Shown here one piece after another: positions 45,715-54,668 of a stretch of 64,000 nt of DNA. Source of the stretch: Kaistia geumhonensis. Lineage in GTDB: Bacteria; Pseudomonadota; Alphaproteobacteria; Rhizobiales; Kaistiaceae. The position numbers and the translations under genes were made by a program. Position 1 is the stretch's first letter. Each line of letters opens with the position of its first letter. The stretch covers positions 248,001-312,000 of the forward strand of contig NZ_JAUSWJ010000001.1 of assembly GCF_030815145.1 (NCBI RefSeq). Direction: 5' to 3'. The notes beneath the pieces were generated by a model. It was not told the origin of the DNA, searched no databases, and saw only the letters and a list, made by a program, of their open reading frames with translations.

Positions 45715-46352
45715 GCGAGGACGAGATCGAAGCCGCAGCCGGAGCTTCGGTGGACCCCGACGCCCGCCACGCCGAGAAGATGCGCAAGAAGAAGGCGGTG
45801 CGCGACAAGATCCTCGCGACCAAGACGGTCGAGAAGGGGCTCATCATCGTCCACACCGGCAAGGGAAAGGGGAAGTCGACGGCGGCCTTCGGCATGGTGT
45901 TCCGCAGCCTCGGCTACGGGCTGCCGGTCGCCGTGATCCAGTTCGTCAAGGGCGCCTGGGAGACGGGTGAGCGCTTCGCCCTCGAACGCTTCGGCGATCT
46001 CGTCTCCATCAATGCCATGGGCGAGGGCTTCACCTGGGAGACTCAGGACCGCCAGCGCGACATCGCGGCGGCGCGGCGGGCCTTTGAGACGGCGAAGGAC
46101 CTGATCCGGGCCGGCGAGCACCATCTCGTGCTACTCGACGAACTCAACATCGTCCTGCGCTACGACTATCTACCACTTCAGGAGGTGCTCAACTTCCTGA
46201 CCACCGAGAAGCCGCCGCATGTCCATGTCGTCATCACGGGTCGCAACGCTCCCGACGGGCTGATCGAGATCGCGGATCTCGTCACCGAGATGGAGATGAT
46301 CAAGCATCCGTTCCGTTCGGGCGTGAAGGCGCAGAAGGGCATCGAGTTTTGA
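45711..46352 (+). CDS. cobO: Corrinoid adenosyltransferase CobO
   Basis: A 213-residue CobA/CobO-type ATP:corrinoid adenosyltransferase. P-loop GKGKGKST is at 50-57 ([20 protein letters not shown]), with [32 protein letters not shown] and [20 protein letters not shown] in order. The N-terminus is charged and includes the usual [14 protein letters not shown] overlap with cobN. Confidence 0.96.
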   Translation: MSEDEIEAAAGASVDPDARHAEKMRKKKAVRDKILATKTVEKGLIIVHTGKGKGKSTAAFGMVFRSLGYGLPVAVIQFVKGAWETGERFALERFGDLVSINAMGEGFTWETQDRQRDIAAARRAFETAKDLIRAGEHHLVLLDELNIVLRYDYLPLQEVLNFLTTEKPPHVHVVITGRNAPDGLIEIADLVTEMEMIKHPFRSGVKAQKGIEF

Positions 46353-46374
46353 GGGACGTGGCGCGGAGCCTCGC

Positions 46375-47832
46375 ATGACCCCCGCCGTGATGTTCCAGGG
46401 CACCGGCTCCAATGTCGGCAAGTCGACCATCGTCGCCGGTCTGGCTCGGCTTCTCGCGCGCCGTGGCCTCCGTGTCGCGCCCTTCAAGCCTCAGAACATG
46501 TCGAACAACGCCGCCGTCACGGCGGACGGGGGCGAGATCGGAAGGGCGCAGGCGCTGCAGGCGCGCGCCGCTGGCCGGCCGCCCAGCGTTCATATGAATC
46601 CGGTCTTGCTGAAGCCGGAGAGCGAGACTGGGTCGCAGGTGATCCTGCAGGGACGCCGCATCGGTACGATGCGGGCGCGGGAGTTCGGCAGCCGCAAGCA
46701 GGAGCTGCTGCCGAAGGTGCTGGAAAGCTACGCGCTCGTCGCCGCCGATGCCGACATCGTGCTCGTCGAGGGGGCAGGGAGCCCGGCCGAGATCAACCTC
46801 CGCGGCGGCGACATCGCCAATATGGGCTTCGCCGAGGCTGCCAACCTGCCGGTGGTCCTCGTCGGCGACATTGATCGCGGCGGCGTCATCGCGAGCCTCG
46901 TGGGAACACGCGCGGTGCTGCCGCGTGCCGACCGCGACCGGATAGAGGGCTTCATCGTGAACCGCTTCCGCGGCGATCCCTCGCTGTTCGACGAAGGCGA
47001 GCGCGCCATTGTGGCTGCGACCGGCTGGGCCGCCCTCGGCGTCGTGCCGTGGTTCGCCGATGCCGGAAAGCTGCCCGCCGAGGACATTCTCGACCTCGCG
47101 CGACATGAGCGGCGGGCGGGCGGCGGCGTCGTGATCGCCGTGCCGCGCCTGCCGCGCATCGCGAATTTCGACGATCTCGATCCACTGGCCCAGGAGGAGG
47201 GCGTCGAACTGGTGCTGGTCGCCCCGGGCGACGCCATCCCGGTCGCCGATCTCGTGCTCTTGCCGGGATCGAAGTCGACGATCGCCGACCTCGCCTTCCT
47301 GCGGCGACAGGGCTGGGACATCGACATCCTCGCTCACCGCCGGCGTGGCGGCCGCGTGGTCGGCCTTTGCGGCGGCTACCAGATGCTCGGCCGCAGCATC
47401 GCCGATCCGGAGGGGATGGAAGGTCCGCCGGGTGCGGTAGAGGGCCTGCGCCTCCTTGCCGTCGACACAGTTCTTACCCCTGACAAGGCCGTGCGGCCCT
47501 TCGCGGGGCACGATGCGTCGGGTCATGCCGTCGAAGGCTACGAGATCCATCTCGGTCGCAGCGAAGGGCCGGATCGCCAGCGCCCGTGGCTGCTCGGCCC
47601 GGAGGGCGGGGAGGGGGCGTCTTCCGCCGACGGGCGGGTGAGGGGCTCTTATGTGCATGGCCTCTTCGCCGGCGACGACTTTCGCCATGCCTATCTCGCG
47701 GAATGCGGCGCGCCGAACTCAGCCTTCGGCTATGAGGTCGCGATCGACGCGGCGCTCGACGCGCTGGCCGACCATCTCGCGACGCATCTCGATATCGACG
47801 CGATCATGAGGATTGCAGCCAGAGGGCTGTGA
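46375..47832 (+). CDS. cobQ: Cobyric acid synthase
   Basis: A 485-residue glutamine-dependent amidotransferase that amidates four carboxylates of adenosylcobyrinic acid diamide. N-terminal ATP domain with [10 protein letters not shown] (9-18) and [21 protein letters not shown]-terminal class-I glutaminase-like domain with catalytic Cys332 (GLCGGYQML) and His428 (SYVHGLF). The last 29 bases overlap the end of the convergent cobD gene. Confidence 0.97.
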   Translation: MTPAVMFQGTGSNVGKSTIVAGLARLLARRGLRVAPFKPQNMSNNAAVTADGGEIGRAQALQARAAGRPPSVHMNPVLLKPESETGSQVILQGRRIGTMRAREFGSRKQELLPKVLESYALVAADADIVLVEGAGSPAEINLRGGDIANMGFAEAANLPVVLVGDIDRGGVIASLVGTRAVLPRADRDRIEGFIVNRFRGDPSLFDEGERAIVAATGWAALGVVPWFADAGKLPAEDILDLARHERRAGGGVVIAVPRLPRIANFDDLDPLAQEEGVELVLVAPGDAIPVADLVLLPGSKSTIADLAFLRRQGWDIDILAHRRRGGRVVGLCGGYQMLGRSIADPEGMEGPPGAVEGLRLLAVDTVLTPDKAVRPFAGHDASGHAVEGYEIHLGRSEGPDRQRPWLLGPEGGEGASSADGRVRGSYVHGLFAGDDFRHAYLAECGAPNSAFGYEVAIDAALDALADHLATHLDIDAIMRIAARGL

Positions 47833-48838
47833 TCACCACCAGAACGCCGGTGAGGGCGGTGGCAACCTTCAGTACCTTCAGCGCCTTTGCGATGTCGCCG
47901 GGCGCCGCATCGCGCCGGCCGCCCGCGTTGAGGAAGGGATCCTCCACCATGTGGCCGGCATAGCGGCGCGGCCCGGCGAGGGCGAGGCCGAGCGCACCGG
48001 CCATCGCGGCCTCGGGCCAGCCGGCATTCGGCGAACGATGCTTGCGCGCATCGTCGAGCATGACGACGAAGCTGTCGCGGATCGATGTGCCGACGAACGG
48101 GGCCGCCATGACGATCAGCGCGCCCGCGAGGCGGCTGGCCGGAAGGTTGACGAGGTCGTCCAGCCGCGCTGAGGCCCAGCCGAACGCGCGATGGCGCTCG
48201 GAGAGATGGCCGATCATCGAATCGGCCGTGTTGATCATCTTGTAGGCGAAGAGTCCCGGCAGCCCGAGCAGCGCAAACCACAGCGCCGGCGCCACGAAGC
48301 CGTCGGAGAAATTCTCGGCCGTCGACTCGATCGCGGCCCGGCAGACGCCGGCTTCGTCGAGGCTGTCCGGGTCGCGGCCGACGATCATCGCGACCGATCG
48401 CCGTGCTGCGACCAGCCCACCCTCGTCAAAGGCGTCGCGCACCGCCCGGACGTGGTCATGGAGACTGCGGCTGGCGAGGAAGATCGACGCGATGAGCGGC
48501 AGCAGCAGCAAGCCCCATTCGATGCTGGCGAGGAACCGCTCGATGAGGAGACCGGCTGCGAAGGCGAGGGTGGTGAGAACGATGATCGTCATCATGCCGA
48601 GAACGCGGCGCAACCTGTCTGAGCCCGACGGCGGGACCGCGTTGAGCTTCCGATCGGCCCAGCCGATCAGTGCCCCGAACCAGGCGACGGGATGCGGTAT
48701 CCGGCGCCAGATGAAGTCGGGATCGCCGGCGATGGCGTCGATCGCGATCGCCGCCAGCAGCAACCAGAGCCGCGCCTCGAGATGAAACGGTGTCACCGTG
48801 AGGCAGCCTGCCGGACCGGACGCAGTGCGTTGCAGCAT
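47804..48838 (-). CDS. cobD: Adenosylcobinamide-phosphate synthase (CobD/CbiB)
   Basis: A 344-residue membrane enzyme that attaches the aminopropanol arm to cobyric acid. Signatures: [40 protein letters not shown] then [20 protein letters not shown], and [20 protein letters not shown]. The frame starts at 48838, but a start nearer [10 protein letters not shown] is possible. It is the only cob gene here on the minus strand and its end overlaps cobQ by 29 bases, so the two transcripts are antisense at their 3' ends. It would need its own promoter. Confidence 0.94.
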   Translation of the reverse strand: MLQRTASGPAGCLTVTPFHLEARLWLLLAAIAIDAIAGDPDFIWRRIPHPVAWFGALIGWADRKLNAVPPSGSDRLRRVLGMMTIIVLTTLAFAAGLLIERFLASIEWGLLLLPLIASIFLASRSLHDHVRAVRDAFDEGGLVAARRSVAMIVGRDPDSLDEAGVCRAAIESTAENFSDGFVAPALWFALLGLPGLFAYKMINTADSMIGHLSERHRAFGWASARLDDLVNLPASRLAGALIVMAAPFVGTSIRDSFVVMLDDARKHRSPNAGWPEAAMAGALGLALAGPRRYAGHMVEDPFLNAGGRRDAAPGDIAKALKVLKVATALTGVLVVITALWLQSS

Positions 48839-48958
48839 TCCGGGTGCCTCGCGGCAACCTTTTGTAACAATTCGATCATCGGTTCTTCACCTTCCCCGAC
48901 CTAGAGTAGGCCCCAAAAGGTGGCACGGGGGCCGGCCTTTGCATCTCCGGAGCTTAGC

Positions 48959-49150
48959 ATGGGCGACTTGCGGCCGTTCGATCCCGCGGTAAGCCAATAT
49001 CCGTTGCCGATGAGCGCCAAGCGCGCCCAGTTCGAGGCTCGCAATGCGCGCAGGCAGAAATTGATGCTGCCGAAAGGTCATCCGTATCGGCGACTGCCGC
49101 CCTGGCTGCCCTATGGCATCGCGAGGGTGCTGGCGCGCGTGGTCGGCTGA
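48959..49150 (+). CDS. Short conserved protein, paralogue 1 (HPYRRLP motif)
   Basis: A 63-residue basic protein I do not recognise. The start ATG has GGAG six bases upstream. It shares 35 identities in 56 ungapped positions with the product at 52208-52423: both have LRP.DP.VS.YPLP near the N-terminus, a charged helix, then GHPYRRLP.W.PY..AR. No signal peptide or membrane helix is seen. The gene ends 11 bases before the convergent UDP-glucuronate epimerase-like gene. Conservation of a duplicate copy argues that it is a real gene. Confidence 0.75.
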   Translation: MGDLRPFDPAVSQYPLPMSAKRAQFEARNARRQKLMLPKGHPYRRLPPWLPYGIARVLARVVG

Positions 49151-49161
49151 GCTTTCTGGCT

Positions 49162-50169
49162 TCAATCTACGCTTCCGTAGAATGACCGGTACCAGTCCAC
49201 GAATGCCCGGACGCCATTGGCGATCGGCGTGAACTGCATCGGTCCGATCAGGCCGGCCAGCAGCGATGCGTCCGCATGCGTCGAGCGCATGTCGCCGGGC
49301 TGCATTGCCATCGGTTCCATGTCGATTTCGACCCCCAGCGTCTCCGCGATGACACGCACGAATTCGAGGAGCTGAACCGGGTTCCCGCCGCCGATATTGA
49401 CCGTGCGCCATGGAGCGACGGGCGACAGCGAGTCGTGGGGGCCGAGCCGCTTACCTTTCACGGGAGGCTTTTCCGAAAGCGCCGTGATGGCTGTGACCAG
49501 ATCCTCGACATAGGTGAAGTCGCGCTGCATCTGCCCATTGCCGAAGAGCTGGATCGGTTCGCCGGCGAGGCCGGCGGCAACGAACTTGAACAGCGCCATG
49601 TCCGGTCGTCCCCATGGTCCATACACCGTGAAGAAGCGGAAGCATGTGGTCGGCAGATCGAAGAGATGCGCGTAGGAATGCGACATCGCCTCCATCGACT
49701 TCTTCGTCGCGGCGTAGAGCGAAAGCGGGTGATCGGCCGGGTCGATCTCGCGGAAGGGCTGCTTCTCGTTCCCGCCATAGACCGACGAGGTCGAGGCCAG
49801 CATCAGGTGACGGGGCCGCGCGGCGCGGGCCAGTTCGAGCAGATTGTGCGAGCCGACCACGTTGGAGCTCACATAGGCTTCGGGATCCTCGAGCGCGTAA
49901 CGCACTCCGGCCTGCGCCGCGAGGTGGATCACGATCTCGGGCTCGGCGACGTCGAACGTCCTCGCTAGTTCGTCCCGATTCTCGAGCTGCGCCTCCACGG
50001 ACGTGAAGAGCGGCGACTGCTCCAGGATCTGGTTGCGGGCGCGCTTCAATGTCGGGTCGTAGTAGGGCGTGAAGGCGTCGAAACCGACGACCCGATGACC
50101 CTCGGCCAGCATCCGACGCGCGACGTGGAACCCGATGAAACCCGCCGTCCCAGTGATCAAAACGTTCAT
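49162..50169 (-). CDS. UDP-glucuronate 4-epimerase-like SDR enzyme
   Basis: A 335-residue extended SDR. The cofactor loop GTAGFIG is at 7-13, the catalytic Tyr152 and Lys156 are in LSLYAATKKSMEAMSHSYAH, and the STSSVYG element holds the partner Ser. The segments HLAAQAGVRYALEDPEAYV and FRFFTVYGPWGRPDMALF are characteristic of UDP-glucuronate (or UDP-GlcNAc-type) 4-epimerases. It should supply UDP-galacturonate or a similar sugar to the polysaccharide made by this region. It is convergent with the short paralogue gene before it. Confidence 0.9.
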   Translation of the reverse strand: MNVLITGTAGFIGFHVARRMLAEGHRVVGFDAFTPYYDPTLKRARNQILEQSPLFTSVEAQLENRDELARTFDVAEPEIVIHLAAQAGVRYALEDPEAYVSSNVVGSHNLLELARAARPRHLMLASTSSVYGGNEKQPFREIDPADHPLSLYAATKKSMEAMSHSYAHLFDLPTTCFRFFTVYGPWGRPDMALFKFVAAGLAGEPIQLFGNGQMQRDFTYVEDLVTAITALSEKPPVKGKRLGPHDSLSPVAPWRTVNIGGGNPVQLLEFVRVIAETLGVEIDMEPMAMQPGDMRSTHADASLLAGLIGPMQFTPIANGVRAFVDWYRSFYGSVD

Positions 50170-50508
50170 GCGAACTCCAGTTCAAGCGGCGCGGGGCAGA
50201 TGGAGGGCTTGGGATCGACCGAGGCGCTCGCGGGCCTGATTAGCGCAACTCATGGAAGCGTTGAAGGGAGCGCAGCCACTCGAAAGCCATTCGCCCTGCA
50301 AGGCGGGCGCGGGCGCGCGGGGCACAGTCGGCGGAAAAATCCGGAGCCGGAACCACGCGTGGCGATTGGATGTTGCGAAACGTCTCCCGCATTGCAATAG
50401 GTTCACCGGGCAGGTCGGGTACTCGGTATGATGGCGATCGGTGCGGATTGGGTGTCTGTCACTGTCGCTGAGAGTGCATGATCATGTCCGTCCGGAGCCG
50501 CATCCCAA
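50170..50508. other. Divergent intergenic region
   Basis: About 340 bases between the minus-strand epimerase and the plus-strand large unknown gene. It should carry both promoters. No gene or clear repeat was found. Confidence 0.5.
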
Positions 50509-52137
50509 GTGTCAGATCTGAACGTCTCTGAAGCGCACCTCCAGGAACTGCGGAGAATCCACTCGATGCTGCACGCATCGATGGATGCGCTGATCCGGGA
50601 CCTGAACGCAAACGAGGCGGCGCGGCTGCTGATTCTCCTCGACGACCGCCTGACATCTCTCATCAATACGGTCGCCGCGCAGCCTGAGGAAAAACAGGAC
50701 CGCGGTCGAACCGATCGCCCCCTGCCGGGAACCAGACCACCCGCTGCCCCGAGTATGCCCCCCAGGTCCTTCGCGGACAGGGGGGATCCGAAGCCGGTGC
50801 CTGCGGATTCGCCGCCGCCCGTTTCCCAAGCCTCGAAAACCACCGACGCTGAAGCAGTGTCTCCGCGCCCTGTCGCCTCCAGTTTTCAGAAGGCCGCGCC
50901 AGACACGCCGATTGCGTCTGCCACGGGCGGGAAGATCGGCGCACCGGCAGTTGCCGCCTCCGCCTCATTACCCTCGTCGCATGTCGCTCCGGAACCGCCG
51001 CCGGCAAGGACGCCGGTGCCCGAGCCTGCGACAGGGGCAGCGCCACAGCAGCATGAAGCGGAACTGCCCGGCGGTCCGATCCTGTTCGTGCCGCCGCCAC
51101 CGCCGCCACGCGCACCGTCAATTGACCGTACCGTCGGCCCGACGGCTGTCGCCACGCCGGCCAGCCCGCCTGAGGCAGGCGCTCCCGCGCTTCCAGGCAC
51201 TTCGAGAACCGCCAGTCCCTCGGGGGGCGAGCCACCATTGGTGCCCGGAGGCCTCGCGGAGCTGCCGCCTTCCATCGAGGCTGCGGTTGTGGCGGCGACG
51301 CCTTCTGCCTCCATCCCAAAGCCAGACGATGCGGCCGAGCCCCGCACGGTCATGCCGCCGGCTCCTCCGCTCGAATCGCCGACGGATTTTCGCGACGAGG
51401 AAGAGCGGGAAGAGGACGGCGAGGACTGGATCGACGAGGATTTCGAGGATGGCGAGGATCTCGCCCGCCAGGCCGAATCCGACGAACCGCAAGACCCGTT
51501 CGAAGACGAGAAGGCAGCGACCGACGACACGCCTACCAAGCCAGCGCAGGGCGGCGGTCTGTTCTCTGGTGGCCTGTTGTCGAAGCTGAAACTTCCGAGC
51601 TTCGGTCGGCGTAAGGCGCAAGAGACAGAGAAAGAACCGGAGCCGGTAGCTGCGGACGAGGAGGCGGACGACCTGCTCGAGGAGTTCGAGGAGTTTGAAG
51701 AACTCGAGGAGTTCGATGAGCTCGAGGAAGAGACGTTAGCCAGCGAGGCGGAGGCCTTGCCGGCCCGGATGGAGGGGCCGAGCGAGTCCGCCCTGCGTCG
51801 ACTGCATCAGATCATCGACCAGCTTGCGGCCGAAAATCTGCTCGACGAGGCGCTTCGCAGAACCGGCAACCGCATTGAACTGCGCAAGGTCGAAGATGGG
51901 CTGGATATCGTGGTGAAGGGCTTGCCGGCGGCGCTCGGCAAGGTTCGCCTCGATGCGGCCGACGGCCACGTCTCTTTCCAGCCGCGGTTCGGGCTGGACC
52001 TTCCCGAGAGGGGACCGAACCGTGCTGATCTCGAACTCTGGTTGAAGGCCATGGGCGATGTGGTCGTCCACGTCCTTGCAGATATTTCGCAGCGGCGTTC
52101 GAAGTCCGGTGGGCCAGCTGGCGAGCCGGGCGCCTAA
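50509..52137 (+). CDS. Large Pro/acidic-rich protein of unknown function
   Basis: A 542-residue protein I do not recognise. It has a GTG start and no obvious ribosome-binding site. The layout is tripartite. Residues 1-60 are an amphipathic helical domain (EAHLQELRRIHSMLHASMDA; LILLDDRLTSLINTVAAQ). Residues ~60-285 are a Pro/Ala-rich linker. Residues ~285-430 hold two very acidic blocks (EEREEDGEDWIDEDFEDGED and DDLLEEFEEFEELEEFDELE) around a short basic-glycine patch (GGLLSKLKLPSFGRRK). Residues ~425-530 form a compact C-terminal domain (LRRLHQIIDQLAAENLLDEA; NRIELRKVEDGLDIVVKGLP). No membrane helix is seen. A hairpin and the second short paralogue follow. Confidence 0.75.
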   Translation: MSDLNVSEAHLQELRRIHSMLHASMDALIRDLNANEAARLLILLDDRLTSLINTVAAQPEEKQDRGRTDRPLPGTRPPAAPSMPPRSFADRGDPKPVPADSPPPVSQASKTTDAEAVSPRPVASSFQKAAPDTPIASATGGKIGAPAVAASASLPSSHVAPEPPPARTPVPEPATGAAPQQHEAELPGGPILFVPPPPPPRAPSIDRTVGPTAVATPASPPEAGAPALPGTSRTASPSGGEPPLVPGGLAELPPSIEAAVVAATPSASIPKPDDAAEPRTVMPPAPPLESPTDFRDEEEREEDGEDWIDEDFEDGEDLARQAESDEPQDPFEDEKAATDDTPTKPAQGGGLFSGGLLSKLKLPSFGRRKAQETEKEPEPVAADEEADDLLEEFEEFEELEEFDELEEETLASEAEALPARMEGPSESALRRLHQIIDQLAAENLLDEALRRTGNRIELRKVEDGLDIVVKGLPAALGKVRLDAADGHVSFQPRFGLDLPERGPNRADLELWLKAMGDVVVHVLADISQRRSKSGGPAGEPGA

Positions 52138-52146
52138 CTCAACAAC

Positions 52147-52166
52147 GGGCCGGAATCTACCGGCCC
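52147..52166 (+). terminator. GC hairpin after the large unknown gene
   Basis: Perfect 7-bp stem GGGCCGG / CCGGCCC with a six-base loop AATCTA, nine bases after the stop. No U-run follows; it may be a Rho-assisted terminator or an intercistronic stem before the short paralogue gene. Confidence 0.4.
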
Positions 52167-52207
52167 GCGGCGGGAAACACATCTCAAGGACAGGAAACAC
52201 CGACCCG

Positions 52208-52423
52208 ATGACGACGGCCAAGCTTCGCCCGCACGACCCCATCGTGAGCGTCTATCCGCTCCCGCTCGACGCGGAGAGCGCGAGAGACGAGGCGCGCCGG
52301 GCCCGCAGGCTCCGCAAGCGCCTGCCTCCCGGCCACCCCTATCGACGACTGCCTCTCTGGATGCCCTATTCGCTCGCCCGGCTGATCGCCGGCTCGGATC
52401 CCAGCTCCCGGCCGCGCGGCTGA
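52208..52423 (+). CDS. Short conserved protein, paralogue 2 (HPYRRLP motif)
   Basis: A 71-residue basic protein, paralogue of the product at 48959-49150 (35 of 56 aligned residues identical, no gaps). Core features: LRPHDPIVSVYPLP, a charged helix EARRARRLRKRL, then PPGHPYRRLPLWMPYSLARL. ATG 52208 follows AGGAAAC. It ends 13 bases before the convergent GDP-fucose synthase gene, the same tail-to-tail arrangement as the first paralogue with its SDR neighbour. Function unknown. Confidence 0.75.
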   Translation: MTTAKLRPHDPIVSVYPLPLDAESARDEARRARRLRKRLPPGHPYRRLPLWMPYSLARLIAGSDPSSRPRG

Positions 52424-52436
52424 CGGGCTTGCGCGA

Positions 52437-53381
52437 TCAGGTGCGGATCGGGTTCTCCAGGAACCAGCGATACGCCTTCTCCAGCCCTGTCTCGAACGGC
52501 GTGGTCGCCTTCCAGCCGAGCGCGTTGATGCGCGAGACATCCATGCGCTTGAGCATGGTCCCGTCAGGCTTGGAAGTATCCCACAGGATCTCGCCCTTGA
52601 AGCCGGTGACCTTCTTCACGGACTCCGCCAGCTCGCGGATCGTGATGTCGTCACCCGTGCCGACATTGACGTGCTCGTATCCGGAATAGGATTTCAGCAG
52701 GAAGACACAGGCGTCGGCGAGATCGTCGACATAGAGGAACTCGCGCCGCGGCGTGCCGGTGCCCCAGCAGGTGACCGAGGCATCGCCGCGCCCCTCGGCC
52801 TCGTGGAAGCGGCGCAGCAGCGCCGGAATCACGTGGCTCTTCTGCGGATCGAAATAGTCGTTCGGTCCAAAGAGATTTGACGGCATCGCAGAGATGTAGT
52901 CGACGCCATGCTGCTTGCGATAGGCTTGGCAGAGCTTGATGCCGGCAATCTTGGCGATGGCATACCACTCGTTCGTGCTTTCGAGAGGCCCCGTCAACAG
53001 CGCGTCTTCAGGGATGGGCTGCGGCGAGACCTTCGGATAGATGCAGGATGAGCCGAGGAAGAGCAGCTTCTCGACGCCCGACTTGAAGGAACCATCGACG
53101 AGGTTCGCCTCGATCATCAGGTTCTCGTAAAGGAAGTCAGCCGGATAGGTGTCGTTGGCGAGGATGCCGCCGACCTTGGCCGCAGCCACGACGACGACAT
53201 CGGGCTTCGTGTCCGCCAGAAACGCCTTCACCGCAGCGGGATCGCGCAGATCCGCCTGCTCGCGCGTCGCCGTTACGACCTCAACGCCGTCATTCTCGAG
53301 CCTGCGGACGATCGCCGACCCGACCATGCCGCGATGGCCTGCGACATAAACACGACGATCGGCGAGCGAAAACTCGGTCAT
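52437..53381 (-). CDS. fcl: GDP-L-fucose synthase
   Basis: A 314-residue extended SDR that converts GDP-4-keto-6-deoxymannose to GDP-L-fucose by epimerisation and reduction. Cofactor loop GHRGMVG at 15-21, LFLGSSCIYPKVSPQPIPED with the catalytic Ser and Cys, Tyr140/Lys144 in NEWYAIAKIAGIKLC, and SNLFGPNDYFDPQKSHVIPA. It makes a fucose donor for the surface polysaccharide. The partner gene gmd (GDP-mannose dehydratase) is not in the window. Confidence 0.95.
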   Translation of the reverse strand: MTEFSLADRRVYVAGHRGMVGSAIVRRLENDGVEVVTATREQADLRDPAAVKAFLADTKPDVVVVAAAKVGGILANDTYPADFLYENLMIEANLVDGSFKSGVEKLLFLGSSCIYPKVSPQPIPEDALLTGPLESTNEWYAIAKIAGIKLCQAYRKQHGVDYISAMPSNLFGPNDYFDPQKSHVIPALLRRFHEAEGRGDASVTCWGTGTPRREFLYVDDLADACVFLLKSYSGYEHVNVGTGDDITIRELAESVKKVTGFKGEILWDTSKPDGTMLKRMDVSRINALGWKATTPFETGLEKAYRWFLENPIRT

Positions 53382-53506
53382 CGGAACAACCCTTCACTGC
53401 AATGGAACTTGTGCGTCGCAGCATTGCCCCAAACGGACATCAGTGTCGAGAGGCGAGGCGCCGGCACCGCCTGAACGGATTGTCTCTGCGAACGACACTT
53501 GTGGAG

Positions 53507-53582
53507 TGGTGAGCCCGATGGGATTCGAACCCATGACCCCATGATTAAAAGTCACGTGCTCTACCGGCTGAGCTACGGGCTC
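53507..53582 (-). tRNA. tRNA-Lys (UUU)
   Basis: Minus strand from 53582: GAGCCCG acceptor, TAGCTCAGCCGG D-arm, anticodon loop CTTTTAA with anticodon TTT, GGTTCGAATCC T-arm, CGGGCTC, A and encoded CCA. 76 bases. Confidence 0.98.
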
Positions 53583-53713
53583 ACTGCGCCTTCAAAGTGC
53601 GCGGAACCTAGTCGCGTCATGCGGGGTGGTCAATAGCGGGAGAGACGGCCAGCTTGACCGTCGCGATCCTCGAAGCGGATAAGCCGATAGGGCGTGCCGG
53701 TACAGGAAGGACA

Positions 53714-54547
53714 ATGGCCAGTTTCATGATGCGGACAAAGAGAGTGCGGCCATCATTGCCGCCGGTTTCTCGTCGCCTTCGGGCCGGCCTGGAGACTGTC
53801 GTCGTTCTCGTCTTCGCTTTCCTATTTTCGCTCGGAGCACATGCCGGACCGAAGGCGCCAGACGACTATTCCGACAGCGAGATCATGCGTGGATTCATGC
53901 TCACGGTCTTCGGCCGGGAGGGGCCGTTGCCACAGGACGGCAGCGCCGGTTTCGTCAACAAGTTCACCGATCCGGTCGGTGTATACGTTCTCGACAACAG
54001 CGGCATTGCTGGGCAGGCGGCTGAAGTGTCCCGCTTCGTGGCGCTGCTTGACCGGACCGTTCCGAACCTCGAGATCAAGATGGAGCCACAGCCGGAGAAG
54101 GCGAGGCTTTTCATCTTCCTGGTCAATCGCGCCAACTATCGTCAGGTCATCGCCGACGCCGTCCCCCGCAGCCCGCAGACGAAGTTTCTGGAACGCGCTC
54201 GCTGCTCTACGATCCTCTGGAACAGGACCACCGGGGTCCTCGACAAGGCCTATGTGTTCATCCTTGCCGATCGGGGGCCGAAGATCTTCACAAGCTGTCT
54301 GGCGGAGGAGTTGACCCAGGCGCTGGGACCGGCCAACGACAACGCCGAACTCCGGTGGTCGCTCTATAATGACGACAATGACGTCGGGACCTTCGGCCTC
54401 TTCGACTGGTACATCCTCGCCACGCTCTACGATGGCAGCGTCCTGGCGGGCATGAATGCCGAGGAGGCCCGCAGCGTCCTGCCCGGTGCCATCGCCCGCG
54501 CCAGGGCCTTCGCGCCGCGTGTCAGACCGCTGCTCGTGCTGCCGTGA
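53714..54547 (+). CDS. Secreted DUF2927-type protein
   Basis: A 277-residue exported protein. The N-terminus is basic and is followed by a hydrophobic signal segment ending at AHA|G (VVVLVFAFLFSLGAHAGPKA). The mature part contains the DUF2927 pattern: LNRTVP-like strand (ALLDRTVPNLEIKMEPQPEK), a late CLAEELTQALGPANDN and the RWSLYNDDNDVGTFGLFDWY motif. Function is unknown, but the EELTQ/ND motif hints at a metal-dependent hydrolase-like fold. AGGAAGGA precedes ATG 53714. Confidence 0.75.
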   Translation: MASFMMRTKRVRPSLPPVSRRLRAGLETVVVLVFAFLFSLGAHAGPKAPDDYSDSEIMRGFMLTVFGREGPLPQDGSAGFVNKFTDPVGVYVLDNSGIAGQAAEVSRFVALLDRTVPNLEIKMEPQPEKARLFIFLVNRANYRQVIADAVPRSPQTKFLERARCSTILWNRTTGVLDKAYVFILADRGPKIFTSCLAEELTQALGPANDNAELRWSLYNDDNDVGTFGLFDWYILATLYDGSVLAGMNAEEARSVLPGAIARARAFAPRVRPLLVLP

Positions 54548-54668
54548 TATTGCAGCGCACAGAAAGACCGCAATTCAAGATCAGTTTCGTCTATCATGCA
54601 GTCATAGGATCGGGCTTTGCTGGAGCGTGCGCGCGCCGGCTGGTTCAGGGACTTCGGGAGCGTGCTGA

